Program-made: the position numbers and the translations under genes
In this document: positions 27,441 to 36,433 of the stretch, in pieces
Numbering within the stretch: position 1 is the first letter of the stretch
Layout: the number at the start of each line of letters is the position of its first letter
The notes under the pieces: model-generated
The model's database searches: none
What the model saw: the letters and a program-made list of their open reading frames with translations, nothing else
Told to the model about the DNA's origin: nothing
Origin: Shewanella avicenniae
GTDB lineage: Bacteria > Pseudomonadota > Gammaproteobacteria > Enterobacterales > Shewanellaceae
Length of the DNA: 64,000 nucleotides
NCBI RefSeq assembly: GCF_017354945.1
Contig: NZ_CP071503.1
Coordinates: forward strand, 3,596,001-3,660,000
Direction of reading: 5' to 3'

Positions 27441-29381
27441 CTAAAAGCGAACATACTCTCCGTCAACATCATCGTTTTCTTCTATTAAAGATTTGGAAGA
27501 AACCTTGTGCTTGGCGGTAGCCACTTTAATCGCTTGCCGATTACGTCCTTGAGCCGTCTTAAAGAAGGTCATAAGCTGCTGCAATTGTTGCGCTTGGCTA
27601 CTCATCTCTTCGGCTGTTGACGCCAACTCTTCCGAGGCAGATGCACTTTGTTGAGTAATGCTATTAAGCTGTTCCATCGCTTGATTGATTTGTGTAGCAC
27701 CAGTGGATTGCTCGATAGATGCGGCACTGATTTCTTGCACCAAATCTGACGTACGTTCGATAGACGGCACCATTTCTTGTAACAACTTGCCAGCTTGTTC
27801 AGCTAACCCAACGCTGTTTTTGGCCACTTCGCCTATCTCTTGTGACGCAATCTGACTGCGCTCGGCTAGCTTACGAACTTCAGCAGCAACCACGGCAAAT
27901 CCTTTACCGTGTTCACCTGCTCGTGCCGCTTCAATCGCCGCATTTAACGCTAACAAGTTGGTTTGATAGGCAATGTCGTCAATAATGCCAATCTTTTCGG
28001 CAATGGATTTCATGGCGGAAACCGTTTTCTCTACCGCCGATCCACCTTCACGAGCCTCTTTCGCAGCCTTTGATGCCATACCATCAGTTACTTTGGCATT
28101 TTCCGTATTTTGTTCAATTGACGCTGACATCTGCTCAACCGATGAAGTCGTTTCTTCAACACTTGCCGCTTGTTCGCTCGCGCCTTGGCTTAACGACTGC
28201 GAAGTGGCAGATACTTCTTCTGAGGCCGATGCAAGCGCATCACTGGCACTATTAACGTCACCGACAATCTGCGATAGCTTGCGCACCATGTTTTGGATGT
28301 TCGCCACAAGGCTGGTTTGATCATTTTCACGCAGATCAAACTTCACGGTTAAGTCACCTTCAGAGATATCTTTGACCAATGCCGCAGCATAATTTGGCTC
28401 ACCGCCTATCTGCAGTAGTACCGAGCGCGTGATGATGTACCCAACAATTATCCCCAGTATCAAGGCGATCGCGCTGACGGTTAACAACAACCATTGAGCC
28501 CTGTCATTCGACGCCACTAGTTGAGGACCAAGCGCATCTTGCTGGCTCTTAATTTCTGAGGTCAATTCCTGTAAAAGACTGGCGATGTTTCTGCCACCGG
28601 TAGTCAATTGATTATCCATCAAGCTATTGCGCTGATTGATGGTTTCTACTAGGTCGTTGAACGTTTTAATATAAAGGTCACTGGACGCTTCAATACCGCG
28701 CAAGATTTCTTTCTCTTCGGCAGAGGTCATTAGCGATTCCAATTGGCGTAGGTCACCGTCAAATTTCATGTGTTCGCTCTCAACTCGCTGTACGTTTTCG
28801 TCAACGTTTTCGTCAAGAAACTTTACAACGTATAAACGCATTAACAGCAGATTGCGCAAGGTTGCCCCCACGTTATAAGAAAGTTCTGCATTCGTGGTGT
28901 CTTTTGCCGATTTCAACAAGGCTGTCATCCGGCCTTCCATTTCCGGCCCTAGACGATCTAACTGACTTTTTACCAGCGCTTGGCGTTTGTTCGCGAGCGC
29001 CACAATTTTGTTAAACGCCTCATCATATAGCCCAAGCTCTTTTTCCATTTGTGCATAAAGTTTAAGCTGAGAGTCCTCAACAACCATCTGCTTCGCATTA
29101 GGAATTAACTCCAATAGCTCCGTCCAACGTTGCCGTTGGACTTGCAGTGCTTGTTCAGAAGGTTTTGAATAGTAATAAAGCGTTGCGATGCGCATCGATA
29201 GCATATTGGCCTGAATTCTGCCTGCTTCGACAGCATTGCGCGCATAACCTCGATAAGTGTTAAAACCACTATCTGCGGTATACAGCGCATTAAAAGAGAT
29301 AATCACGGCCAATGTGAGAAGTAGTAACACAATCCCAAATCCGCCCCCGAGTTTTACGCCAAGTTTCATGTTTTTCAGCAT
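27441..29381 (-). CDS. Methyl-accepting chemotaxis protein with CheR-tether-like tail
   Basis: A transmembrane chemoreceptor of 646 residues. Helix 1 lies at about 10-30 and helix 2 at about 300-320 ([19 protein letters not shown]). Between them is an all-helical periplasmic ligand domain (extended four-helix-bundle type). HAMP-like and signalling domains follow, with the hairpin tip [20 protein letters not shown]. Methylation helices are rich in Glu/Gln/Ser. The protein ends in EYVRF after a flexible linker, matching the x-aromatic-x-x-aromatic pattern of the NWETF CheR/CheB tether. The ATG at 29381 has AGGG just upstream; a TTG six codons earlier and an ATG four codons later are alternatives. 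Confidence 0.9.
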   Translation of the reverse strand: MLKNMKLGVKLGGGFGIVLLLLTLAVIISFNALYTADSGFNTYRGYARNAVEAGRIQANMLSMRIATLYYYSKPSEQALQVQRQRWTELLELIPNAKQMVVEDSQLKLYAQMEKELGLYDEAFNKIVALANKRQALVKSQLDRLGPEMEGRMTALLKSAKDTTNAELSYNVGATLRNLLLMRLYVVKFLDENVDENVQRVESEHMKFDGDLRQLESLMTSAEEKEILRGIEASSDLYIKTFNDLVETINQRNSLMDNQLTTGGRNIASLLQELTSEIKSQQDALGPQLVASNDRAQWLLLTVSAIALILGIIVGYIITRSVLLQIGGEPNYAAALVKDISEGDLTVKFDLRENDQTSLVANIQNMVRKLSQIVGDVNSASDALASASEEVSATSQSLSQGASEQAASVEETTSSVEQMSASIEQNTENAKVTDGMASKAAKEAREGGSAVEKTVSAMKSIAEKIGIIDDIAYQTNLLALNAAIEAARAGEHGKGFAVVAAEVRKLAERSQIASQEIGEVAKNSVGLAEQAGKLLQEMVPSIERTSDLVQEISAASIEQSTGATQINQAMEQLNSITQQSASASEELASTAEEMSSQAQQLQQLMTFFKTAQGRNRQAIKVATAKHKVSSKSLIEENDDVDGEYVRF

Positions 29382-29429
29382 ATCCCTGTACCTTTTCAAA
29401 ACCGCTGTTTGCTATTTATTGACGCACTA

Positions 29430-31604
29430 TCAACGCCTGTACTGCAGTTGTTCACACTCAATGATAGAGTTCATTAATCCGTGAATATCGAGAATCAATG
29501 CCACCGAGCCATTGCCCATGATGGTGGAACCACTAATACAACCTACTCGAGAAAATAATTTGCCTAATGGCTTGATAACTGTTTGAAATTCCCCAAATAA
29601 TCTATCTACAACGATACCGGCATACTGCCCAGCTGATTGCACAACAACGACACTTTGGCGCCGAGGGCGTGGGCCACTAATCTCCAAACAGTCCCGCAAA
29701 AAAATGAGCGGCAAGACTTGCCCTCGCAAATTCAGATAAGGCTCGTCGTCTTGCGCAATCGCGGAACCGTTAAGCTCTAAACATTCCTGCACTAAATCCA
29801 GCGGCAACACATATTGTTCGTCGGCAACACCAATAACGAATCCATCAATGATGGCTAAGGTCAACGGCAGAATGATGCGCATCGTTGAACCAACGCCTTG
29901 CTCACTTAGCACTTCGACGCGGCCCCGTAAGTCACTGATATTACGTTTAACCACATCCATCCCTACTCCTCGCCCCGACAAATTTGACACTTGTGCGGCT
30001 GTCGAAAAACCGGGTTCAAAAATGATGTTGAATAGCTCTTCATCGCTCAGATTTGCGTTTTCTTCCAGTAGACCTTTTTCAATGGCTTTTTGACGGATCA
30101 CCTGTGGATCTAATCCTTTGCCGTCATCGCCTACCTCAATCACAATATTGCCGGAGTCATGGAATGCATGCAGAGAAATGACTCCACATTCGGGCTTGCC
30201 TAATTCAAAACGGCGTTGCTGTGATTCGATGCCGTGATCAATGGCGTTGCGGACTAAGTGCATCAACGGATCGCCAATCTTTTCCACGACTGATTTATCT
30301 AACTCCGTATCAGCTCCGCTAATTTGCAGTTCAATTTCTTTATCCAACTCTTTGGCAATATCTCGCACGACTCGCTGGAAACGACTAAACGTTGCCCCAA
30401 TGGGCACCATTCGCAGTTTGAGCGCGGCATCGCGAACTTCTTCAAGTAGATTATTGAGAATGGAAACCGACTCACATAATGAAGAGTCACCAAAATTTTC
30501 AGCCATCAACGAGGTGCCAGCACCTGCGGTCACAAGCTCGCCGACGAGGTTGATCAAATGGTCAAGCTTGTCAGCATCAACCCGAAGACTCTTTTGTTCT
30601 TTCGCGAGTGATTCACGCACTTTGCTTTGTTTGTTTAATGCGGCATCTAACACCGGATTCAGTGATGCATCTTGCTGTGCAATGATTTCGCCAATAGGAG
30701 CATTCTGTACCTGCTGTTGCGTCGTTAGTGCACGCGCTAATTCCGCCTCAGTTAATGCGCCACATTCCACTAAGATTTCACCTAGCCTTTGATCAATTTC
30801 TGGCATAGATTCAATCAGTTGAATGTATTCAGTGAGTTGGCTATTCGGTGCGATGATGTGAATTTCGCTATCTTCTTTAACGAATTCAAAAACATCTTCG
30901 ATCTCTTGCTTGCTTGCTGAAGATGCAAACTGAAGATCAAACCCCAGATAGCAACTTTCACTGTCATATTGTTCAATGGGGGGAATAAACTCAGACAACG
31001 GCGTGATGGTTTGAACTTTTCCGAGAGAACCGAGGAAGCTGATAAATGACAAGGGATCCATGCCATCACGAAAAGAATTTAGACCGAATCGAACGGAAAT
31101 ATGCCAGCACTCATTGTGTACCGCATCAGATGTCATTCGCTCAAATTTTGGTGAGACATTCGCAAGCTCAGTCGCCATTTTTGCAGGTGCTTTGTCAGCA
31201 GCATCAGGCTGGACGAGGTATTGATTCAATTGACTTAACAGTTGTGACCCAGACTGCTTAATCTCACCATCCACCTCCTCTTCCGCCTCTGCACAATCCA
31301 CCAGAATGGCAATATGATCACGGCACTGCAGCAGTAATGAGACCAGCGCATCATCCGCCTGCAACTGATGATTACGCATGCGATCTAAGACGCTTTCAAC
31401 CACATGGGTAAACGCCACAATTACATCAAGATTAAAGATGCCAGCAGAGCCTTTGATGGTATGAGCGGCACGGAAGACCGCATTCAGGCTTTCCTGTAGT
31501 GAATCCTCTTCAATACCCTCCAGTTGCAACAGTTGGGTTTCCATATCTTCCAACAGCTCGCGACTTTCAGTAAAAAACGTTTGCAGTGCAGCATCCATGT
31601 TCAT
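29430..31604 (-). CDS. cheA: Chemotaxis histidine kinase CheA
   Basis: Receptor-coupled kinase that phosphorylates CheY and CheB. 724 residues: P1 phosphotransfer domain with His48 in AAHTIKGSAG; a divergent P2-like region (about 160-250); dimerisation domain starting LRVDADKLDHLINLVGELV; ATP-binding domain with MHLVRNAIDHGIE, VGDDGKGLD, FEPGFSTA and GRGVGMDVV; and a C-terminal CheW-like P5 domain. All boxes look intact. The ATG at 31604 has GAGGA nine bases upstream; a TTG six codons earlier is less likely. 25 bases separate it from the STAS gene. Confidence 0.95.
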   Translation of the reverse strand: MNMDAALQTFFTESRELLEDMETQLLQLEGIEEDSLQESLNAVFRAAHTIKGSAGIFNLDVIVAFTHVVESVLDRMRNHQLQADDALVSLLLQCRDHIAILVDCAEAEEEVDGEIKQSGSQLLSQLNQYLVQPDAADKAPAKMATELANVSPKFERMTSDAVHNECWHISVRFGLNSFRDGMDPLSFISFLGSLGKVQTITPLSEFIPPIEQYDSESCYLGFDLQFASSASKQEIEDVFEFVKEDSEIHIIAPNSQLTEYIQLIESMPEIDQRLGEILVECGALTEAELARALTTQQQVQNAPIGEIIAQQDASLNPVLDAALNKQSKVRESLAKEQKSLRVDADKLDHLINLVGELVTAGAGTSLMAENFGDSSLCESVSILNNLLEEVRDAALKLRMVPIGATFSRFQRVVRDIAKELDKEIELQISGADTELDKSVVEKIGDPLMHLVRNAIDHGIESQQRRFELGKPECGVISLHAFHDSGNIVIEVGDDGKGLDPQVIRQKAIEKGLLEENANLSDEELFNIIFEPGFSTAAQVSNLSGRGVGMDVVKRNISDLRGRVEVLSEQGVGSTMRIILPLTLAIIDGFVIGVADEQYVLPLDLVQECLELNGSAIAQDDEPYLNLRGQVLPLIFLRDCLEISGPRPRRQSVVVVQSAGQYAGIVVDRLFGEFQTVIKPLGKLFSRVGCISGSTIMGNGSVALILDIHGLMNSIIECEQLQYRR

Positions 31605-31629
31605 TCTGCTGTTTCCTCGCAAAAAGCAG

Positions 31630-31947
31630 CTATACGTTCCCTGACAGCACTACAGGGTCATCAAACCAATTCAATAATCCCAACGACTCAAATAGCCGCA
31701 GCACTGATGCAGAGTGGTTGACCATGCTAAAAGGTCGACCTAAACGCTGACGTTCGATACGAGCCAACATCAGCAGTTGCGCCCCACTGCTATCGATTTC
31801 GCTCACCGAGTTAAGGTCAATCACCAGTTGTTCAGCACTGCCTATTAACGGCAATAGCGCTTGCGCGAGTGCTTCAATGTCATAAATGGTCATCTCCCCC
31901 TCGAGAAGCACTACATTCACACCTTGGTCAACGTCATGTTTCAGCAT
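31630..31947 (-). CDS. STAS-domain protein (anti-sigma-antagonist-like)
   Basis: A 105-residue single STAS domain. The typical phosphorylatable serine lies in VSEIDSSGAQLLML, preceded by the first-strand region VLLEGEMTIYDIE. Such proteins normally toggle with a kinase partner, but STAS proteins inside chemotaxis operons are poorly characterised. It sits between cheY (12 bases) and cheA (25 bases), with a strong AAGGAG site, so it is surely co-expressed with the signalling complex. Confidence 0.88.
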   Translation of the reverse strand: MLKHDVDQGVNVVLLEGEMTIYDIEALAQALLPLIGSAEQLVIDLNSVSEIDSSGAQLLMLARIERQRLGRPFSMVNHSASVLRLFESLGLLNWFDDPVVLSGNV

Positions 31948-31959
31948 AGACAGCTCCTT

Positions 31960-32328
31960 TTAGGGCATGATCAACTTACCAACCGCTGCCATAAGTTGCT
32001 GAGGATTAAATGGCTTTACGACCCATGCTTTAGCGCCCGCGGCTCGTCCTTGTTCCTTTTTGGCAGCCTCTGATTCAGTTGTCAGCATGATGACCGGGGT
32101 GAACTTGGTATCTGGCCGAGCTTTTAACTCTTTAAGCAGAGTGATACCGTCCATATTGGGCATGTTTACGTCACTAATGACCAAATGTACGCGAGCTCCC
32201 GTCAGTTTATTTAGCGCATCACGTCCATCGCAGGCTTCGATGGTGGCATATCCAGCACTTTTTAATGTCATGCTTACCACCTGCCGAATTGACGCTGAGT
32301 CATCCACGACTAAGATTGTTTTACTCAT
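31960..32328 (-). CDS. cheY: Chemotaxis response regulator CheY
   Basis: A 122-residue receiver domain and the likely output protein of the adjacent CheA. Acidic pair in VVDDSASIRQ, phospho-Asp in LVISDVNMPNMDG, Thr in IMLTTES, and Lys in VVKPFNPQQ are present. It is the second gene of the chemotaxis operon. What it binds cannot be told from sequence: no flagellar or pilus genes are in the window. Confidence 0.92.
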   Translation of the reverse strand: MSKTILVVDDSASIRQVVSMTLKSAGYATIEACDGRDALNKLTGARVHLVISDVNMPNMDGITLLKELKARPDTKFTPVIMLTTESEAAKKEQGRAAGAKAWVVKPFNPQQLMAAVGKLIMP

Positions 32329-32378
32329 ACGCGTATCCCTTAACTCATGGTAAAAACAGTTATTTTTGTTGGAGCGTG

Positions 32379-33530
32379 CTAAAAGAAAGTCACACCATCA
32401 TCTTCCTGTACGTCAGTGTTACCCCCTGAGTGAATATGATGCTGCTCGATCATGGTGTAACGCTGCTTCATGTTGTCTAACCATACGTCCACATTAAAAT
32501 CTTCAAGAACCTGTGCCGGTGCATCTTTGAACTGCCCCACCATGTGATGTAAATCATCCAAATTAGAATCGATCGTTTGCAGTACTTGGCTGACACGATC
32601 TTGAAATTGCAGTTCCATAATCACACCACTAATGGAATGGCGGACTTGCTCAGCATCTTCAAGCAGCGCATTAGATTGCTGCTCCATCGTTTGAACGACG
32701 TCGGTAAAATGGGATATCACCGCATCAATACATTTTTCGGTGTGTTGAAGTTGCTCATTCTCAACATCCATAGCATGTTGGGCAGTACTAAACGTGCTCT
32801 CTATTGCCTCATTAACCAAGGTGACTTTTTCGGTCATTTTGGAGGCGGTTTCTTGCGAGCGAATTGACAGCGAACGCACTTCATCAGCGACCACGGAGAA
32901 TCCTCTACCAGATTCGCCCGCCCGCGCGGCTTCAATGGCGGCATTTAATGCCAGCAGGTTAGTATTTTTGGCGATAACCACAACTCCTGCCGCCATGGCG
33001 CTAAGTTCGGTGGTATACGTTTCGAGATGGCGCATCTGATCTAACATCGCGGCACGAGTGGCTTGGGTTTCTCTAAGCGCTGATACGGCTTCAGCTAAGC
33101 TGTTACTACTGCTACGAATGACATCGACAATGTGGACATCACTATTGTTAGAATTTAACGCAGCGGCATGAGATAAACGCTCAGCAAGTTGACCAAACAT
33201 CGTGGATAGCCCGGCGACAGCGGTGGCCGATTGTTTATCCGCGTAGTTAATATGGCCTTGCCAAATCGGTAATGTTTTTTCGAGCAAAGAAACTAACGGC
33301 AATTCAGCGGAAATGGCGGTATTGGACTGCGACTGGTTAGCAGGATCTGCAAGGTCGAGGTTGTTGCTTAGATGAATAATACGTTGAATTGCCCAACTGC
33401 TTATCGTTGCGCCTATTGCTGCGGCAATAGCAAATGCGATCCATTCACTACCAGTTAATCCAAATCCGGCCAGCGCAATGCCTACAAGTATCAGAGGCGC
33501 TGTAACAGTCACAACTATCCATAGCAACAT
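32379..33530 (-). CDS. MCP-like signalling protein with short membrane anchor
   Basis: A 383-residue protein that starts with two adjacent hydrophobic helices (3-22, 28-48) and almost no periplasmic loop, so it lacks a classical ligand domain. The rest is a coiled coil with the conserved MCP tip [20 protein letters not shown] and [13 protein letters not shown]. It may sense membrane or cytosolic state, or only organise arrays. First gene of the chemotaxis operon. The ribosome site is weak. It ends in VTFF, which does not fit the CheR-tether pattern well. Confidence 0.87.
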   Translation of the reverse strand: MLLWIVVTVTAPLILVGIALAGFGLTGSEWIAFAIAAAIGATISSWAIQRIIHLSNNLDLADPANQSQSNTAISAELPLVSLLEKTLPIWQGHINYADKQSATAVAGLSTMFGQLAERLSHAAALNSNNSDVHIVDVIRSSSNSLAEAVSALRETQATRAAMLDQMRHLETYTTELSAMAAGVVVIAKNTNLLALNAAIEAARAGESGRGFSVVADEVRSLSIRSQETASKMTEKVTLVNEAIESTFSTAQHAMDVENEQLQHTEKCIDAVISHFTDVVQTMEQQSNALLEDAEQVRHSISGVIMELQFQDRVSQVLQTIDSNLDDLHHMVGQFKDAPAQVLEDFNVDVWLDNMKQRYTMIEQHHIHSGGNTDVQEDDGVTFF

Positions 33531-33837
33531 GTAAATAATTCATCCATAAGATGTGCAAAATATCGTCAATAAAGTATTGCAGAACATTTTCACTCCACAA
33601 GTTAATTTCAGTATATTTTTTAAACACATATAAAAAACTATCGATAATTTACTTACATTTCATGAGGTTATATTTAGACGTTTGTTGCAGTGTCCTCTGC
33701 TACACGAATCAGCAATAGTTCACTGTTTTATATATAGATTATTGATAAATTGAGGTGGCAACTCACAGGCTGACTGAATAGCCACTGATTTCCTAGACAC
33801 CTTTTAGTTAGATAAACTAGCTAAAAAAGAGGTGTCC

Positions 33838-34116
33838 ATGAGCAATAAACGTTACCCCGAACAATTCAAAATCGAAGCAGTGAAACAAGTCACTATTGCC
33901 GGCCATTCTGTTGCTGACGTTGCTCAGCGTTTAGGTACCACCACACACAGTCTTTACGCTTGGATTAAGCGCTATGGTCCAGATTCCGAGGAACACCTTC
34001 AGCAGTCTGCTGAGTCCGCCGAAATTCGACGACTACAAAAAGAGCTTAAGCGCGTTACTGAAGAACGTGACCTGTTAAAAAAAGCCGCGGCGTACTTCGC
34101 AAGCCACCCCGAGTAA
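33838..34116 (+). CDS. IS3-family transposase OrfA
   Basis: A 92-residue DNA-binding subunit: helix-turn-helix (about 8-45, RYPEQFKIEAVKQV, GHSVADVAQRLG) followed by a leucine-zipper-like coiled coil (60-85) and the closing AAAYFA. The ATG at 33838 has AGAGGTG upstream. At 34077-34083 a run of seven A followed by G, read as AAA AAA in this frame, is a classic slippery site for a -1 frameshift. That yields the OrfAB transposase; without it, OrfA ends at 34116. Confidence 0.92.
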   Translation: MSNKRYPEQFKIEAVKQVTIAGHSVADVAQRLGTTTHSLYAWIKRYGPDSEEHLQQSAESAEIRRLQKELKRVTEERDLLKKAAAYFASHPE

Positions 34117-34154
34117 GATACGCCTTTATCCAAGAACATCATCACAGCCACTCT

Positions 34155-34994
34155 GTGCGACAACTGTGTCAGCTGTTTGATGTTCATCCGAGCGGGTATT
34201 ACGCGTGGAGAAGTTGCACCAAGTCGAAGCGACAACGAGATAATGAACGGCTGACAGGTCAACTCAAACATTGTTGGCTTGAGTCTGGTGGCGTCTATGG
34301 ATACCGCAAACTTCATCGAGATCTGCGTGATCTTGGTGAGCAATGCGGTATTAATCGCGTACATCGCCTGATGCAGCGAGCGGGATTGCGAGCACAAGTT
34401 GGTTATCGCAAGCCTAGAGCTCGTAGTGGTGAGCAGCATGTTGTAACACCAAATCGTTTAGAACGGCAATTTAACCCCTTAGCGCCGAACAAGGCGTGGG
34501 TGACGGATATTACCTATATCAAAACACATGAAGGTTGGCTCTATCTTGGCGCAGTGATGGACTTGTTCTCACGTCGCATTATTGGTTGGTCAATGGGCAG
34601 TCGTATCACCAAAGAGCTCGCGCTAGATGCTTTATTAATGGCGGTATGGCGTCGTAAACCTGATGGCAAAGTGCTGGTTCATTCAGATCAGGGAAGCCAA
34701 TACACCAGCCATGATTGGAATGAATTTTTAAGTGCTCATGGCTTGGAAGGTAGCATGAGCCGTCGAGGCAATTGCCATGATAACGCCGTAGCTGAGAGCT
34801 TCTTTCAACTGCTGAAACGTGAACGAATTAAGCGAAAAATCTATGCGACAAGGGACGACGCAAAGATAGATGTGTTTAATTATATTGAGATGTTTTACAA
34901 CCCAAAACGACAGCATAGTTCCAATGATGGGCTATCACCGTTAGAGTATGAACGTCAGTATTTTAATGAGGCTAAAAGTCGTCTAGTGAAGTAG
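34155..34994 (+). CDS. IS3-family transposase OrfB (catalytic)
   Basis: DDE-type integrase-like transposase, 279 residues from the GTG at 34155. The frame stays open upstream to the slippery site at 34077-34083, so the working product is most likely the -1 frameshift fusion with OrfA. The DDE triad is intact: Asp in WVTDITYIKT, Asp in VHSDQGSQYTS and Glu in NAVAESFFQLLK. An HTH_21-like region (SVRQLCQLFDVHPSGYYAW) lies at the start. With both ends and catalytic residues intact, the element may still move. Confidence 0.93.
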   Translation: MRQLCQLFDVHPSGYYAWRSCTKSKRQRDNERLTGQLKHCWLESGGVYGYRKLHRDLRDLGEQCGINRVHRLMQRAGLRAQVGYRKPRARSGEQHVVTPNRLERQFNPLAPNKAWVTDITYIKTHEGWLYLGAVMDLFSRRIIGWSMGSRITKELALDALLMAVWRRKPDGKVLVHSDQGSQYTSHDWNEFLSAHGLEGSMSRRGNCHDNAVAESFFQLLKRERIKRKIYATRDDAKIDVFNYIEMFYNPKRQHSSNDGLSPLEYERQYFNEAKSRLVK

Positions 34995-35095
34995 TGGCGA
35001 TTCAGACAAATTTGAAATAATCAGCTCACTAGGAAATCCTGCAGATAAAGCGCACACTTACACCAAGGAATGCTAATCAACCAAGGAGCTGTTGC

Positions 35096-35911
35096 ATGTT
35101 AATTGACGAGCTAGATTTCGCCGCCCTTTATCACCAACAGATGCAGCAAGCCGGCCGAACCACCAAAGCCCCTGAGCATTGGGATAGCCGCGCAGAAAAA
35201 ATGGCGGAACTCTGTGCCAATAAACAAGATCCCTATCTGCAGCAATTGCTGGCCAAAATCGATCTCACTGGCGCCAAAAGTTTACTGGACGTGGGATGTG
35301 GCCCCGGCACAGTCAGCCTTAATGTGGCCGACAAGCTCAACCATGTGTGCGGTATTGACTACAGTACCGGCATGCTTGAGGTTGCTCAGCGCTATGCCAG
35401 CCAACAGCAATTGTCTAATGTCGAGTTCATTCGCCGTGCATGGGAAGATGATTGGCACGATCTGCCCCAATGTGACATTGCGGTTGCCTCACGATCGACC
35501 TTAGTGGCTGACTTAAAGGCAGCGATGATCAAACTGAATAATCAAGCCAAGCAACGGGTTTACACCACCCATACTGTAGCAACCTCATTTGTGGATGTGG
35601 CGATTCAGCGTGCCATAGGCCGCCCAGTGGTGGAGCTGCCTAACTATATTTTTGCGGTGAATATTCTCTATCAATTGGGAATTTACGCAAAAGTCGACTT
35701 TATTCGTGGGCCAAATTGTCGTAATCAAACCAGCAGTTACGAAGCCTTTGCGGAAAGCGTGAGTTGGTCACTGAGCGGCTTATCCGACGATGAACAACAG
35801 CGGCTATTTGATTACTACCAAACTCAGAAACGTCATGGCGATGTACTGGTGACCCCCACCAAAGATTGGGCATTGGTGTATTGGGATGTGGTGGATTTAG
35901 CTCAACAATAA
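35096..35911 (+). CDS. Class I SAM-dependent methyltransferase
   Basis: A 271-residue cytosolic methyltransferase. The SAM-binding motif I is LLDVGCGPGTVSL (about 63-75), followed by the acidic VCGIDYS of motif II and a motif IV region DIAVASRS. The C-terminal half (140-270) has no recognised substrate signature, so the substrate is unknown. A strong AAGGAG site precedes the ATG. It stands alone, immediately downstream of the IS element; the insertion may have altered its promoter. Confidence 0.82.
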   Translation: MLIDELDFAALYHQQMQQAGRTTKAPEHWDSRAEKMAELCANKQDPYLQQLLAKIDLTGAKSLLDVGCGPGTVSLNVADKLNHVCGIDYSTGMLEVAQRYASQQQLSNVEFIRRAWEDDWHDLPQCDIAVASRSTLVADLKAAMIKLNNQAKQRVYTTHTVATSFVDVAIQRAIGRPVVELPNYIFAVNILYQLGIYAKVDFIRGPNCRNQTSSYEAFAESVSWSLSGLSDDEQQRLFDYYQTQKRHGDVLVTPTKDWALVYWDVVDLAQQ

Positions 35912-35944
35912 CTGATGTCTGCGTTATTTATCTAAAACATAAGG

Positions 35945-36370
35945 CTATGGTGCTACCTTCGGCTGCTTGGGCAACATAAATTTTGCCTTTGCGCTGGCGT
36001 AGCACAAGCCGTTAGCCACCAGTTCAGCTTCCATCAGGTATATGTTGCGTTTTTGCGCCAACTGCCGCCCAATCACCGTGAGCCGACTACCAATAGCAAT
36101 CGGCATGTGAAAGCGCACATCAAGGCTTGCGGTCATCGCCTCAATTCCCTGCGCCACTAGGCACTGGGTCATGGCGGCATCAAGCAGCGTGGCCGCAATT
36201 CCACCATGCAACACACCCTGATAGCCTTGATAACGTTGATCAACCATAAAGCGGGCTTGTACTTGCTGCGCTCGCATCTGGGTAAACAGCAGATCCAAAG
36301 AGGCCGGGTTTTGTTCCGGTGCAGCACATACAATGCATTGATGGTGACTGTCAGCGCGCTTGGTTTTCAT
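35945..36370 (-). CDS. PaaI-family hotdog thioesterase
   Basis: A 141-residue acyl-CoA thioesterase-like protein of the hotdog fold. The family motif HGGIAATLLDAAM holds the catalytic region. An N-terminal CIVC motif near HHQCIVCAAPEQNP may bind metal, as in some relatives. Start: two ATGs are adjacent; the second (36370) lies five bases from AGGAGG and is preferred, the first (36373) lies only two bases away. A terminator from the upstream gene ends right at this ribosome site. Confidence 0.82.
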   Translation of the reverse strand: MKTKRADSHHQCIVCAAPEQNPASLDLLFTQMRAQQVQARFMVDQRYQGYQGVLHGGIAATLLDAAMTQCLVAQGIEAMTASLDVRFHMPIAIGSRLTVIGRQLAQKRNIYLMEAELVANGLCYASAKAKFMLPKQPKVAP

Positions 36371-36381
36371 CATGCCCTCCT

Positions 36382-36413
36382 AAAAAAACAGCCACCCCAT
36401 TGAGTAGCTGTTT
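36382..36413 (-). terminator. Terminator between the CoA-disulfide reductase and PaaI genes
   Basis: On the minus strand AAACAGC/GCTGTTT with outer AC/GT pairs is followed by seven T. The T-run directly abuts the PaaI ribosome site, so read-through transcripts would carry the hairpin just before the start codon. Confidence 0.7.
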
Positions 36414-36433
36414 CTATCGGCCCTAATCGCTAC

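Larger units (their letters stand above)
33771..35008 (+). mobile_element. IS3-family insertion sequence
   Basis: A 1238-base element with two overlapping-frame transposase genes. The imperfect terminal inverted repeats read TGACTGAATAGCCACT at the left and, as reverse complement, TGTCTGAATCGCCACT at the right; similarity continues through CTAGAC and CTTTTAG. Both tips fit the TG...CA rule. Flanking bases (left ACAGGC, right AATTTG) show no target-site duplication. It lies upstream of the chemotaxis operon and of the methyltransferase gene. Confidence 0.9.

Noticed and set aside
32379..33530. C-terminal VTFF of the MCP-like protein as a CheR tether
   Set aside because: Position two of the pentapeptide (Val) is not aromatic, so it does not fit the pattern.
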